DNA of 64,000 nt from Bryobacteraceae bacterium (GTDB lineage: Bacteria; Acidobacteriota; Terriglobia; Bryobacterales; Bryobacteraceae): contig BPGD01000001.1 in assembly GCA_026002855.1 (NCBI GenBank), forward strand, positions 62,001 to 126,000. Reading direction: 5' to 3'. Below the pieces are notes generated by a model. It had not been told where the DNA came from, ran no database searches, and was given only the letters and a program-made list of their open reading frames with translations. Numbering within the stretch: position 1 is the first letter of the stretch; every line of letters starts with the position of its first letter. Made by a program: the position numbers and the translations under genes. Below are positions 25,525 to 36,114 of the stretch, piece after piece.

Positions 25525-26528
25525 GCAAGCGCCTGATGCTGGCCGCGGCAGCCCTTGTGGCTGGCGCGGGCGCCATTTTTTATTTCGTGCACGCGGACCG
25601 TTACGCTGCGTTTTCCGGCGAAGTGTTTGTCGATATCCCTCTCGGCACTTCCACGCCGCGCGTGGCGGCGATGCTGGCCGACGCCGGCGTCGTTCGCCAT
25701 CCGTTGGTGTTTCTGGCAGCGCGGGCACTGCATCCGCGCCTCAGACCGCAGGCGGGCGAATATCGATTTGCGGAGCCTGCCGCGCCCGCCGAAATTCTGC
25801 GGCGGCTTGCACGCGGCGACGTCTACACGATTGAGCTCCGCGTGCCCGAGGGCACGGATGTCTTCGACCTTGCGCAACTGGTGGAGGCCGCGGGGCTGGG
25901 CCGCGCGGAGGAGTTTCTGCGGCTGGCGCTGCCGCATGAGGGTTACCTGTTCCCTTCGACGTACTTCTTTCGCCGCCACACGCGGCCGGAACAGATCGTG
26001 GAGACCATGCGGGCACAGTTCGAAAAGGTCTGGCGCGAGCTGGGCGGGCCGGAGGACCGGAAGCGCGAGATCGTGATCCTGGCTTCGCTGGTCGAGGCCG
26101 AGGCGGTGAAGGACGAAGAGCGCGCCCGCATCGCCCGCGTCTTCCTGAACCGCCTGAGGAAAGGCATGCGGCTGGAGTGCGACCCGACGGTGAAGTACGC
26201 GGCCAGGCGGGAGGGCCGCTGGCGCGGCGTGATTCACCGCAGCGACCTGGAGAGCCGGAACCGTTACAACACCTACGTCTGGTATGGGCTGCCGCCCGGA
26301 CCGATCACAAACCCCGGGCGCGCGTCGCTCAAGGCCGCGCTGCACCCGGCCGAAACAAATGAGCTCTATTTTGTCGCACGCCCGCGGGGCAACGGAGAAC
26401 ACGTCTTCAGCGCGGACTACGAATCCCATCAGAAGGCGGTGCGAGAATATCGGCGGGGGCAGAACCATGCGCAGGCGCCGCGCGGAGATTCTCGCCTGGC
26501 TCCGCAGCCAGGGCGCAGGCCGCGTTGA
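25521..26528 (+). CDS. mltG: Endolytic murein transglycosylase MltG
   Basis: 335 residues, one N-terminal membrane anchor (about residues 5-25). It cleaves nascent glycan strands and ends their elongation. Family motifs are LRVPEGTDVFDLAQLVEAAG (LysM-like part), LPHEGYLFPSTYFF, ILASLVEAEA with the catalytic glutamate (about residue 193), RLECDPTVKYA, YNTYVWYGLPPGPITNPGRASL, and LYFVARPRGNGEHVFS. The C-terminus runs 62 bases into the next gene, longer than usual, and its last 20 residues are low-complexity. Confidence 0.95.
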   Translation: MSKRLMLAAAALVAGAGAIFYFVHADRYAAFSGEVFVDIPLGTSTPRVAAMLADAGVVRHPLVFLAARALHPRLRPQAGEYRFAEPAAPAEILRRLARGDVYTIELRVPEGTDVFDLAQLVEAAGLGRAEEFLRLALPHEGYLFPSTYFFRRHTRPEQIVETMRAQFEKVWRELGGPEDRKREIVILASLVEAEAVKDEERARIARVFLNRLRKGMRLECDPTVKYAARREGRWRGVIHRSDLESRNRYNTYVWYGLPPGPITNPGRASLKAALHPAETNELYFVARPRGNGEHVFSADYESHQKAVREYRRGQNHAQAPRGDSRLAPQPGRRPR

Positions 26529-26898
26529 CGAGGCGCTCGCCGCGCGCCTTCGCGCGGCGTTTCCGGACGTCTCGGCAGCCACGGTGCGCCGGGCTCTGCT
26601 CGAAAGCGGCCTCAAGCTGGATCCGCTGGTGGAGGGCGTCCGGCAGGACTCGCTCGATCATCTCGAACGAACGCTACTCGCGCTTGCGCGGGAGTATGAG
26701 CGCGGCGATGCGGTCCAGCGGGCCCGGATCCGGCAGATGGTGATCACCGCACGCGACCACGCGCGCCTGGCCAGCCGCCGCAGGCCGAAGCACGAGGAGC
26801 TGCTGTGGCTGCGCACGTGGCTGGAAAATCCGCTGATTTTCACTGAATGGGTGCGGCTGCGCCGTCGCGCTTGCTCCGAAGGCCGGGATGCGGTTTGA
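26467..26898 (+). CDS. Hypothetical protein overlapping mltG
   Basis: 143 residues, mostly helical and Arg-rich, with no membrane segment. The first 60 residues (ILAWLRSQGAGRVDEALAAR, then DVSAATVRRALLESG) look like a small helix-turn-helix-type domain. The rest is a charged helical region (HLERTLLALAREYERGDAVQ, ITARDHARLASRR). The ATG at 26467 has a G-rich upstream sequence and lies inside the end of mltG. Function unknown; the arrangement suggests co-expression with ruvX-mltG. Confidence 0.65.
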   Translation: MRRRRAEILAWLRSQGAGRVDEALAARLRAAFPDVSAATVRRALLESGLKLDPLVEGVRQDSLDHLERTLLALAREYERGDAVQRARIRQMVITARDHARLASRRRPKHEELLWLRTWLENPLIFTEWVRLRRRACSEGRDAV

Positions 26899-26905
26899 TG
26901 GACGC

Positions 26906-28117
26906 ATGCAGTTCGACCGCAGGCAGTTCGTCGCCCTGCTGGCCGCCACGCCCGCCGCCGGCGCGGGCCGGCAGGTCTGGCTCTACATTGGCGCTTACAC
27001 GAATGAGAGGAACCGCGGCATTTCCGCGGCGCGCCTCGATCTCGACACGGGCGCGATTACGGACATGTTTCTCGCCGCCGAAACGCCGAACCCGACGTTC
27101 CTCGAGATCCACCCCAACGGACAGTGGCTCTATGCGGTGAATGAGATCGGCAACTACGAGGGCCGCCGCGAGGGCTCGATCACCGCATACCGCATCGACC
27201 GGCAGACCGGCAGACTCGAGCTGCTGAACCGCGTCTCGACGAAGGGGCCTGGCCCCTGCCATGTGAATCTCGACCGCACCGGGCGCATGGCGATGATTGC
27301 CAACTATGGCGGCGGCAGTGTCGCGTCGTACCGGATCGGGTCGGACGGCCACCTGAGCGAAGCGGTGAGTTTCTTCCAGCATGAAGGCAAGAGCGTGAAT
27401 CCGAAGCGGCAGGAAGCGCCCCATGCGCACTCCGTCAATCCGGCTCCTGACAACCGCTTCGCCGTCGTCTGCGATCTCGGAACGGACGAGATCGTGATCT
27501 ACGCCATCGATCCGGCGGCCGGATCCATGGCGCGTCACGGCGCGGTGAAACTGGCTCCGGGCAGCGGACCGCGGCATTTCGCCTTCCATCCGAACGACCG
27601 CTTCGGTTATTCGGTGAACGAGCTGCTCTCAACGGTGACGGCGTTTGAATACAGGGCGGGAGCCCTGAAAGAGATCCACACGGTCCCGACGCTGCCGCCG
27701 GGCTTTTCCGGGCCGAACACGACGGCCGAAATCCGCGTCCACCCGAATGGCCGCTGGCTGTATGCCTCGAACCGCGGCGAAGATTCCATTGCATTTTTCA
27801 CAATTGACGCCAAAAGCGGCCGCATCACGCGCGTCGAAAACACGCCGACCCAGGGCGTGATGCCGCGGAATTTCTACATTGAACCCTCAGGCCGCTGGCT
27901 GCTGGCCGCCAACCAGCGCTCGGACAATGTCGCGGTGTTCGAGATCGATGCGAAAACCGGCAGGCTGCTCGCCGCCAGGCAGGGGATCACGGTGGGCCAG
28001 CCCGTCTGCCTGCGCACCGTCGGCCAAGCGAACAGAGCAGGCCTGGCAGGACCGGCAGGGCTGGAGCCTGCGACCACGGGCTTCGAGGGGAAAAGCGTCA
28101 ACACTTTTCCTCGATAG
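26906..28117 (+). CDS. Lactonase family protein (6-phosphogluconolactonase-like propeller) with abnormal tail
   Basis: About 403 residues; the ATG at 26888 is an alternative start. DRRQFVALLAATPAAGAG is a Tat-like signal. The body is a seven-bladed lactonase propeller: VWLYIGAYTNERNRGIS, FLEIHPNGQWLYAVNE, GPGPCHVNLDRTGRMAMIANYGGG, EAPHAHSVNPAPDNRF, GSGPRHFAFHPNDRFGYSVNE and MPRNFYIEPSGRWLLAANQ. It hydrolyses sugar lactones. Family members end soon after a PVCL/PVCV strand. Here the frame runs on for about 35 residues (ending GLEPATTGFEGKSVNTFPR) encoded by a tRNA-like 3' half on the other strand. The original stop appears lost. Confidence 0.9.
   Translation: MQFDRRQFVALLAATPAAGAGRQVWLYIGAYTNERNRGISAARLDLDTGAITDMFLAAETPNPTFLEIHPNGQWLYAVNEIGNYEGRREGSITAYRIDRQTGRLELLNRVSTKGPGPCHVNLDRTGRMAMIANYGGGSVASYRIGSDGHLSEAVSFFQHEGKSVNPKRQEAPHAHSVNPAPDNRFAVVCDLGTDEIVIYAIDPAAGSMARHGAVKLAPGSGPRHFAFHPNDRFGYSVNELLSTVTAFEYRAGALKEIHTVPTLPPGFSGPNTTAEIRVHPNGRWLYASNRGEDSIAFFTIDAKSGRITRVENTPTQGVMPRNFYIEPSGRWLLAANQRSDNVAVFEIDAKTGRLLAARQGITVGQPVCLRTVGQANRAGLAGPAGLEPATTGFEGKSVNTFPR
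28044..28090 (-). pseudogene. Possible remnant of a tRNA 3' half
   Basis: On the minus strand the sequence has a 5-bp T-stem (GCAGG/CCTGC) with a 7-base loop CTCCAGC, then seven bases (CGGTCCT), a G and CCA. This matches the layout of the 3' end of a tRNA gene. No matching 5' acceptor strand lies within 120 bases, and the loop departs from TTCRANN. It overlaps the tail of the lactonase frame. Confidence 0.3.
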
Positions 28118-28815
28118 AACGATTTTCTGGCTGTTCCATAATTCAGCGGACATTCTCTGCCGTTGCGCAGACTGTTTCTGGAGCATGAAAAAAATATGCG
28201 GATCTTTTCCGGCGTCCGCAACAGTTTTTTCCCTGCTCTCGACATTTGCCGTCCCGGTTCGCGCCTGTCCGAAATCACTTTCTTTCCGGCGGCGGGTGTT
28301 TTGGCTTCCCGCCAGACGGGCTCGTCCGGTTTCAGCTCCGCTAGGTCTGGCGGCGAGTAAAACAACCGGAGCCGTACCTGGTTCTCCTCTGGGGATTTCC
28401 CTGCAAGCAGGCGCGGGTGCGGGACAGCGTGAGTATGCGTTGTTCAGCCTGCGTGAGCATGCCGCCCAAGCGCCCGCCGCCATAAGGCGGAGTCCGGGGA
28501 AGCCCGGCCGCTGATTTGAAGGTAGCCTCCGCTGCCCCGTGTAGGCCAATCCTTCTCCGTTGCTCAAGTGTGGTCGGGTACGGTGACTTTCATTCTGCCG
28601 GCGCCGGAATTGCGCCGGAACCGCCAGGCCCTTCGAAGGCTTGTCCTGGCTCTGTATCCCAGAGTTCTCCAGGTCACAGCCGGCCCGGGTCTTCTGGGCA
28701 GGTGTGAACCGTCCAGAGATGGGAGGCAGTGATGGGCCCGCTCCTGAACCTGCCGCGCCCGCAGGCGGCGGGGGATCCCGACGATGGATCCTCGCTCATC
28801 CCGCGGGCGCGCCGG
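28118..28815. other. 700-base region without a convincing gene
   Basis: A hairpin, CGAGG-AAAAGTG-TTGA-CGCTTTT-CC-CCTCG on the minus strand, covers about 28084-28113. A frame at 28185..28514 (+) begins MKKICGSFPASATVFSLL, which looks like a signal peptide, but its later part is low-complexity and it may be a decayed gene. The tract is more A/T-rich around 28100-28250 than its neighbours. No tRNA cloverleaf was found. Confidence 0.4.
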
Positions 28816-30099
28816 CTAGCGGAGCTGGCCTTTGGAGTCGATGATTTCGGCGTTCAAATAAGGACGCAACGCCTCTGGCAGCACCACCGAGCCGTCGGCC
28901 TGCTGGAAGTTTTCGACCACGGCGACCCAGGTGCGCCCCACCGCCAGGCCGCTGCCATTCAGCGTGTGCGCATACTCGGCCTTGCCTTTGCCCGAACGGA
29001 ACCGGATGCCTGCCCGGCGAGCCTGGAAGCTTTCAAAGTTCGAGCAGGAGCTGATTTCGCGGTAGGCCTGCTGGCCGGGCATCCAGACCTCGAGATCAAA
29101 CGTCTTGGCCGAGGCGAAGCCCATGTCGCCCGTGCACAGCACCACGCGCCGATAGGGCAGCCCGAGACGCTCGAGGACGTGCTCGGCGCTCTCGGTCAGC
29201 CGCTCCAGCTCCTCGTAACTCTTTTCGGGATGGGCGAAGGCGACCAGCTCCACCTTCTGGAACTGGTGTTGACGGATGATGCCGCGCACGTCGCGTCCGT
29301 AGGAGCCCGCTTCGCTGCGGAAACACGGAGTGAAGGCGCAATAGCGGACGGGGAGCGCGTCGGCATCCAGCGTCTCCTCGCGGTGGAGATTGGTCACCGG
29401 CACCTCCGCGGTGGGGATCAGCCAGAAATCGTAGTTCTCGCACTTGAACAGGTCGGCGGCGAACTTCGGCAACTGGCCGGTGCCGAACAGCGAGGCCGAA
29501 TTCACCAGAAACGGCGGAAGCACCTCGGTGTAGCCGTGCTCGCGCGTGTGAAGGTCGAGCATGAAGTTGATGAGCGCGCGCTCGAGCCTGGCGCCGGCGC
29601 CCATATAGACGGCGAAACGCGCGCCGGTGATTTTGGCGGCGCGCTCGAAGTCGAGGATGCCCAGTTGGGGACCGAGATCCCAGTGCGCCTTCGGCTGGAA
29701 GGGAAACTCACGCGGCGCGCCCCAGCGTTTGATTTCGACATTGTCTTCGCTGGAGGCGCCCTTCGGCACGGACTCGTGCGGCACGTTGGGCACGGAGGCG
29801 AGCTTCGAGCGGAACTCCTCATCGAGCGCGCGCGCCTGTTCTTCGAGAGCGGCGATGCGGTCGCCGAGCGCGCGCACTTCGGCCTGCAAGGCGCTGGTGT
29901 CCTGCCCCGCCTTTTTCAGTCGGCCGATTTCCTGGCTCTGCACATTCCGTCTGGCGCGGAGCTGCTCGGCCTCAGTGATGGCGGCGCGTCGGCGTTCGTC
30001 GAGCGACCGAAAGTCTTCCACATCGAGGACGTAGCCCCGGTCGGCCAGCCGCCGGGCGATCGCTTCCAGATTGGCGCGGAAGTAGGCCAGGTCGTGCAT
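28816..30099 (-). CDS. serS: Seryl-tRNA synthetase
   Basis: 427 residues. The N-terminal coiled-coil arm that contacts tRNA-Ser spans about residues 30-105 ([20 protein letters not shown] onward). The class II core shows motif 2 ([29 protein letters not shown]) and motif 3 ([17 protein letters not shown]). It charges tRNA-Ser, and also tRNA-Sec in organisms that use selenocysteine. That is relevant to the peroxiredoxin at 19569..20012, although no selA, selB, selC or selD is in this window. Confidence 0.97.
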   Translation of the reverse strand: MHDLAYFRANLEAIARRLADRGYVLDVEDFRSLDERRRAAITEAEQLRARRNVQSQEIGRLKKAGQDTSALQAEVRALGDRIAALEEQARALDEEFRSKLASVPNVPHESVPKGASSEDNVEIKRWGAPREFPFQPKAHWDLGPQLGILDFERAAKITGARFAVYMGAGARLERALINFMLDLHTREHGYTEVLPPFLVNSASLFGTGQLPKFAADLFKCENYDFWLIPTAEVPVTNLHREETLDADALPVRYCAFTPCFRSEAGSYGRDVRGIIRQHQFQKVELVAFAHPEKSYEELERLTESAEHVLERLGLPYRRVVLCTGDMGFASAKTFDLEVWMPGQQAYREISSCSNFESFQARRAGIRFRSGKGKAEYAHTLNGSGLAVGRTWVAVVENFQQADGSVVLPEALRPYLNAEIIDSKGQLR

Positions 30100-30109
30100 C
30101 GGAACTCAC

Positions 30110-30168
30110 ATTGTAGCGCCTTGACGGGATTGGCGATGCCCGTTGAACGGGTAAACTGTGGAGAGGGA
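30110..30168. promoter_or_regulatory. Divergent promoters of serS and the E1 fusion gene
   Basis: Minus strand: -10-like TACAAT (30115-30110), ten bases before the serS ATG. Plus strand: TTGGCG (30130-30135), 16-base spacer, TAAACT (30152-30157) and a purine-rich ribosome binding site GAGAGGGA (30161-30168) before the ATG at 30178. Confidence 0.5.
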
Positions 30169-30177
30169 CGCAAGCCG

Positions 30178-32286
30178 ATGGCGACCGCCAGACCTGTGAC
30201 CGTGCCCGCAAAGACCTCAACACCTGACTACTGCGGCCTGGACCGCGAAGACTTCCAGCGCGCCTTCCGCATCATGCAGACCTCGCGCCGGCTCGACGAC
30301 CGCGAGGTGATGCTGAAGCGGCAGAACCGCATCTATTTCCAGATCAGCGGCGCCGGCCATGAGGCCATCCAGACGGCCGCCGGCATGGCGTTGCGGCCCG
30401 GCTATGACTGGTTCCACCTCTACTACCGCGACCGCGCCCTGGCGCTCGCCCTTGGGGTCACACCCGAGCAGATGCTGCTCGAAAGCGTTGGCGCCGCGGT
30501 GGGGCCGGCCTCCGGCGGACGTCAGATGCCCTCGCACTGGTCGAGCCCCGAGCTGCACATCTTCACCGGATCCTCGCCCACGGGTACGCAGTACCTGCAT
30601 GCGGTCGGCTGCGCCGAAGCCTCGCGATTTTATGGCAACCACCCGGACGAGGTGACGCTGGTCTCCGGCGGCGAGGGCTCCACCAGCGAGGGCGAATTCT
30701 GGGAGGCGCTCAACGCTGCCTGCCTGAACCGCCTGCCGGTGTTGTTTCTGATCCAGGACAACGGCTGGGCCATTTCCGTGCCGGTGGAAAAGCAGACTCC
30801 CGGCGGCAGCATCTCACGGCTGGTTACCGGATTCCCGCACCTGAAAATCATTGAGTGCGACGGCACCGACTTTCTCGCCTCGTACCGGGCGATGACCGAG
30901 GCGGCCGCCTGGGTTCGCGGCGGCGCCGGGCCGGCGCTGGTGCACGCCCACTGCATCCGCCCCTATTCGCACTCGCTGAGCGACGATGAACGGCTTTACA
31001 AGACCGAGGCGGAGCGGGCCGCCGAAGCGGCGCGCGATCCGATCATCTGTTTTCCGCGCTGGCTGATCACGGAGAACCTGCTCGAAGAGGTCGCTTACAA
31101 GCGCATCTGCCACGAAGTGGACATGGAGATCGCCGAGATCACCGAGCGCGTGCTCAAGGCCGAGCCGCCGCACCCGTCCACGGCGCTGCGCTACCTCTAC
31201 TCGCCGGACGTGGATCCCTGCTCGGACAGCTTCCTTCGGGAGCCGCAGCTCGAAGGCGAGCCGCGCACGATGGTCGAGGAGATCAACCTTACGCTGGCTG
31301 AAGAACTGGAACGGAACCCGCACATGGTCATCTTCGGCGAGGACGTGGCCGATTGCAGCCGCGAGGAGAACCTGCGCGAGGTGAAGGGCAAGGGCGGCGT
31401 CTTCAAGGCGACGCACGGCCTGCAAACACGCTTTGGCTCGCGGCGCGTCTTCAATGCGCCCATCGCCGAGGCGGCCATCGTGGGCCGCGCCATCGGCATG
31501 GCCAGCCGCGGCATGAAGCCGGTGGTTGAAATCCAGTTCTTCGATTACATCTGGCCGGCGATGATGCAGATCCGCGACGAGCTGGCCAACATCCGCTGGC
31601 GCTCGAACAACGCCTGGAAGGCGCCGCTGGTCATCCGCGTTGCCATCGGCGGCTATCTCAACGGCGGCGCCATTTACCACAGTCAGTGCGGCGAGGTCGC
31701 TTTCACGCACATCCCCGGCCTGCGCGTCGTCTTCCCGTCCAACGCACTCGACGCCTGCGGCCTGCTCCGCACCGCCATCCGCTGCGACGATCCAGTACTG
31801 TTTCTCGAGCACAAGCGCCTCTACCGCGAGCCGTACAACCGCAGCCCGCATCCGGGCCCGGACTTCACCATCCCCTTTGGCCGCGCCCGCATCGTCAAGC
31901 CCGGCCACGATCTGACGATCATCACGTACGGGATGACGGTGCAGAAGTCGCTGGTGGCGGCCAGCTGGATTGAGCAGAAGAACCCGGAGCGCACGATCGA
32001 AATCATCGACCTGCGCACGCTCGCTCCCTACGACTGGGAGACGATCGCGCACAGCGTGCGGAAGACGAACCGCGCACTGGTGGTGCATGAAGACATGCTC
32101 AGCTTCGGCTATGGCGCGGAAATCGCCGCGCGCATCGCCGGCGAGCTGTTCGAGCATCTGGATGCGCCCGTGGCGCGCGTGGCCGCGCTGGACACCTGGG
32201 TCGGCTACCACCCGGACCTCGAAGACGCCATCCTGCCGCAGACGGCCGACATCCAGCGCGAGGCGGAGCGGCTGCTGGCCTACTGA
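30178..32286 (+). CDS. Branched-chain 2-oxoacid dehydrogenase E1, alpha and beta subunits fused
   Basis: 702 residues. Residues 1 to about 350 are the E1-alpha half: [31 protein letters not shown], and the thiamine-diphosphate site [16 protein letters not shown]...QDNGWAIS, where the usual GDG is GEG. From about residue 365 the E1-beta half starts ([20 protein letters not shown]) with [42 protein letters not shown] and [16 protein letters not shown]. The complex decarboxylates branched-chain 2-oxoacids from Val, Leu and Ile and passes the acyl group to E2 lipoamide. No E2 or E3 gene is next to it. The frame is open upstream to 28729 but that part is antisense to serS. Start fixed by the ribosome binding site. 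Confidence 0.93.
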   Translation: MATARPVTVPAKTSTPDYCGLDREDFQRAFRIMQTSRRLDDREVMLKRQNRIYFQISGAGHEAIQTAAGMALRPGYDWFHLYYRDRALALALGVTPEQMLLESVGAAVGPASGGRQMPSHWSSPELHIFTGSSPTGTQYLHAVGCAEASRFYGNHPDEVTLVSGGEGSTSEGEFWEALNAACLNRLPVLFLIQDNGWAISVPVEKQTPGGSISRLVTGFPHLKIIECDGTDFLASYRAMTEAAAWVRGGAGPALVHAHCIRPYSHSLSDDERLYKTEAERAAEAARDPIICFPRWLITENLLEEVAYKRICHEVDMEIAEITERVLKAEPPHPSTALRYLYSPDVDPCSDSFLREPQLEGEPRTMVEEINLTLAEELERNPHMVIFGEDVADCSREENLREVKGKGGVFKATHGLQTRFGSRRVFNAPIAEAAIVGRAIGMASRGMKPVVEIQFFDYIWPAMMQIRDELANIRWRSNNAWKAPLVIRVAIGGYLNGGAIYHSQCGEVAFTHIPGLRVVFPSNALDACGLLRTAIRCDDPVLFLEHKRLYREPYNRSPHPGPDFTIPFGRARIVKPGHDLTIITYGMTVQKSLVAASWIEQKNPERTIEIIDLRTLAPYDWETIAHSVRKTNRALVVHEDMLSFGYGAEIAARIAGELFEHLDAPVARVAALDTWVGYHPDLEDAILPQTADIQREAERLLAY

Positions 32287-32891
32287 GGCCAGCGCACGCC
32301 GCGGGCGGCGAGCTCGCGTTCGAGCGCCGGCTGGCCCTCGAAGACCACCGCGTCGATGCCGAAGCGGCGCGCCGCCTCCACGTATTCCGGAATGTCGTCG
32401 GTAAAGAAGCATTCCCGCGGGGCGCAGCGCGCCGCCTCGACGGCGGCCGCGTAGATCTCCGGCTCCGGCTTCATCGCGCCGACTTCGTAGGAGAGCGTGA
32501 AGGCGTCAAAATGGCGGAGCAGCGGGTAGCGGGCGCGGATCATTTCAAAATGGATGGGATTCGTGTTTGAGAGCAGAACCAGCCTGTAATTGACGTGCAG
32601 TCTGGCAAGAAAATCGCAGGAAATCAGCGTCTCCGGAAGAAATATTGAGAACCAGATTTCTTTGAATTCTTCGATTTCGACGTCGGTTTCCAGCAGCTCC
32701 TGCACGCGGCGGTGGAAGTCGGCGGCCCCCATGCGGCCGGATTCAAATGCGCGGACGAGACCGTCGGCGGCCAGCCGGGCGCGGAGCTGCTCCGGCGGCA
32801 GTCCGCAGCGGCGGCTCATGGCCTCATAGGCGCGGCGGAAATCGAAGGGAACGATCACCCGGCCGAGGTCGAAGATCAGCGTGCGGATCAC
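32280..32891 (-). CDS. HAD-family phosphatase (YihX-like)
   Basis: 203 residues from a GTG at 32891, which puts the first HAD motif at the N-terminus. Motif I reads [13 protein letters not shown]: the nucleophile aspartate is present and the second is replaced as in the glucose-1-phosphatase YihX group. Motif II is [13 protein letters not shown]. Motif III and IV are [16 protein letters not shown] and [18 protein letters not shown]. Probably a sugar-phosphate phosphatase. It overlaps the upstream hydrolase by four bases and converges with the E1 gene, overlapping its stop. Confidence 0.9.
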   Translation of the reverse strand: MIRTLIFDLGRVIVPFDFRRAYEAMSRRCGLPPEQLRARLAADGLVRAFESGRMGAADFHRRVQELLETDVEIEEFKEIWFSIFLPETLISCDFLARLHVNYRLVLLSNTNPIHFEMIRARYPLLRHFDAFTLSYEVGAMKPEPEIYAAAVEAARCAPRECFFTDDIPEYVEAARRFGIDAVVFEGQPALERELAARGVRWPQ

Positions 32892-34759
32892 TGTCTTATT
32901 GTAGCGGCGCGGCCGGCTGGAGAGGTCTCGCGCCGGGCCAGTTGAAGCGCGATGGCCAGGCCGCCGGCATAGGCGACTCCCGGCCGCATCAGATATTCCT
33001 GGACGCTCTCGGGGAACGGCGGGCGCACAACCAGCGAAGGATCGAGCCGCAGATCTCCGGGTGCGGCAGCGAGCGCCAGCAGGCACCAGGCCTGGGCGTC
33101 GCCGTGGCATACCAGGCGGATCGGCCTGTCTCCGGCGAAGCCTTTCATATAGGAGACGGCGGCGTAGATATCCTGTATGCGCTCGGCGAGAAGGCTCCGG
33201 TGAAAAGTGGCACGCTCCAGGTCGAAAGGCGGCGAGGGCGCCGAGGCGCGGAAAGCTTCAATCACCAGGCGCACCGGCGGCGGCGATTGCCCGGCGGGAG
33301 AGACACGGGCGCAGTCGGCACAGTCGAGCCCCTCCGGGCTGACGGCGATTTCGTATGCCGGTGCCGCGGGCGCTGGCGGCACGGCCCAGCGCGCCCGCAC
33401 GGGTGTTCCCGTGTCCGTGCGGACCAGGACCAGCTCGGGAGCCGAGGCAGGAACCGTCACCTGCGCCGGCACGGAGACATGCAGCAGCGCGGCCAACCGC
33501 TCCCGCAGCTCGTCTTCCGTCATGGAAGCGGTGCGTTCCACCGCCAGGCGGCGCCAGGCGGCGAAGATCTCCGCGCGGCCGGCGACAGCCTTCTCGTGGA
33601 ACTCGTCGCCGATCAGCAGTTCCTCCCGCGAAGGCAGCGGCAGCGCGGAGTTCTCCCCCGGCGCCGGTGACAGCCAGAAGCGCCGCATCAGTGTGCGGTG
33701 AAAGAATCCATAGACGGCCTCGCGGCTCTGCCGGTTGGAATTGTGCCCGGCGTCGATCATTGCCGCCCAGGCGCGGCGTTCCTGCCGGTACAGAGCATAA
33801 ACGGAGCGGATCGCCGGCAGCTCCAGTTGCGGCGTGTAGCGCGTCCAGTCGCGGGTGGCCGCTACCAGCATCAGGTAGCGTGGTGCGATCAGCGAGGTCA
33901 GCTCGACGTTGTTGGTGTCGATCCGCAGCCCGGGGGCCATTTCGCAGACGTCGTCGCCCTGAAAGATCGCCGACACCATGCCGCCCGGCGCGGCCGCACG
34001 GATCCGCTCGTCGATGGCGGCCAGCAGATAGGTCTGCGTGCCGCCGCCGGATGTGCCGGTCATCCCTATGAGAAAACGGTTGACTTCCGGCAACGATTCG
34101 ATGAAATCCAGCGCCCGGATTGCATTCCACAATTGCAGGCTGAAGGGCGAAAACAGCCAGGCCAATTCTTCCCTGGAATGGCCGAAATCATGCGGCAATT
34201 GCCGCGTATCGCCATATCCAACCATGTCCCAGGCCAGGACCACATAGCCCTGCGCCGCCAGGTTGGCGCACAGGGCAGGCACGGAATAGTCCGGAGCGTG
34301 GTGCGTGCGGCCGTATTTCCAGTGACCGTGCGCCACCAGGACCGCCGGTGCCGGGCGCTGCAGGCGCGCGGGCCGGTAGAGGTTCGCGCCCACGAGGAAG
34401 CCCGGCAGCGTTTCCAGGGCGATTTTTTCCACCGTGTAAGGGCCCTTGGTCACAGCACCGAAGCGGTGAACCGGAACCGGGGGCCGCGGGCGCAGCGGCC
34501 AGAGTCCGGCGGAGACGAGGATCTGCCGCCGCAAGTGTTCACGCCGCGCTTCCCAGATCTTCAGGTCCGAATAGTATTTTGGGGTGAAACGGGTTTTGGA
34601 GGTGAGGTTCAGCGATTCGCGGGGGTCGGCCAGTTGGGCGGCCGCCGTTCCCTGAAAGGTGAAGACGAGGAGAGCGGCCATCCCGAGGAGACACCCGGCC
34701 CGTCGAGCGAATCCGCCATTCAGGCTCAGGCCGCCGTGTCCGCGCTTGAAGGCGCCCAC
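32888..34759 (-). CDS. Large exported alpha/beta hydrolase (acetyl xylan esterase / dienelactone hydrolase-like)
   Basis: 623 residues with an N-terminal export signal (GCLLGMAALLVFTFQGTAAAQ). The hydrolase core has VLVAHGHWKYGR, YVVLAWDMVGYGDTR, the nucleophile elbow GMTGTSGGGTQTYLLAA (about residues 225-241), the acid in TNNVELTSLIAPRYLML and the histidine in MIDAGHNSNRQSREAVYGFF. A second region (about residues 420-610) has weaker, esterase-like features of its own, which suggests a two-lobe or duplicated structure. Likely substrate: esters on plant polysaccharides. Its stop overlaps the GTG of the HAD gene. Confidence 0.82.
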   Translation of the reverse strand: MGAFKRGHGGLSLNGGFARRAGCLLGMAALLVFTFQGTAAAQLADPRESLNLTSKTRFTPKYYSDLKIWEARREHLRRQILVSAGLWPLRPRPPVPVHRFGAVTKGPYTVEKIALETLPGFLVGANLYRPARLQRPAPAVLVAHGHWKYGRTHHAPDYSVPALCANLAAQGYVVLAWDMVGYGDTRQLPHDFGHSREELAWLFSPFSLQLWNAIRALDFIESLPEVNRFLIGMTGTSGGGTQTYLLAAIDERIRAAAPGGMVSAIFQGDDVCEMAPGLRIDTNNVELTSLIAPRYLMLVAATRDWTRYTPQLELPAIRSVYALYRQERRAWAAMIDAGHNSNRQSREAVYGFFHRTLMRRFWLSPAPGENSALPLPSREELLIGDEFHEKAVAGRAEIFAAWRRLAVERTASMTEDELRERLAALLHVSVPAQVTVPASAPELVLVRTDTGTPVRARWAVPPAPAAPAYEIAVSPEGLDCADCARVSPAGQSPPPVRLVIEAFRASAPSPPFDLERATFHRSLLAERIQDIYAAVSYMKGFAGDRPIRLVCHGDAQAWCLLALAAAPGDLRLDPSLVVRPPFPESVQEYLMRPGVAYAGGLAIALQLARRETSPAGRAATIRQ

Positions 34760-34849
34760 CAGACACTAAGATGCGATTTTCGGCGACGAAGTTTCTCCAT
34801 GTGGCGCCGCTGGTACGTCTGAGGGCCGGGAAAACGGCGAACGCGGGCC

Positions 34850-36109
<1,260 letters not shown>

Positions 36110-36114
36110 TCGCC

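Noticed and set aside
28729-30177. N-terminal extension of the E1 fusion gene
   Set aside because: The frame is open, but it is antisense to serS, and the ribosome binding site and family start place the gene at 30178.
32280-32891. HAD protein as catalytically impaired because motif I lacks the second aspartate
   Set aside because: The DLGxV form is normal for the YihX-like group, so it is not a lesion.
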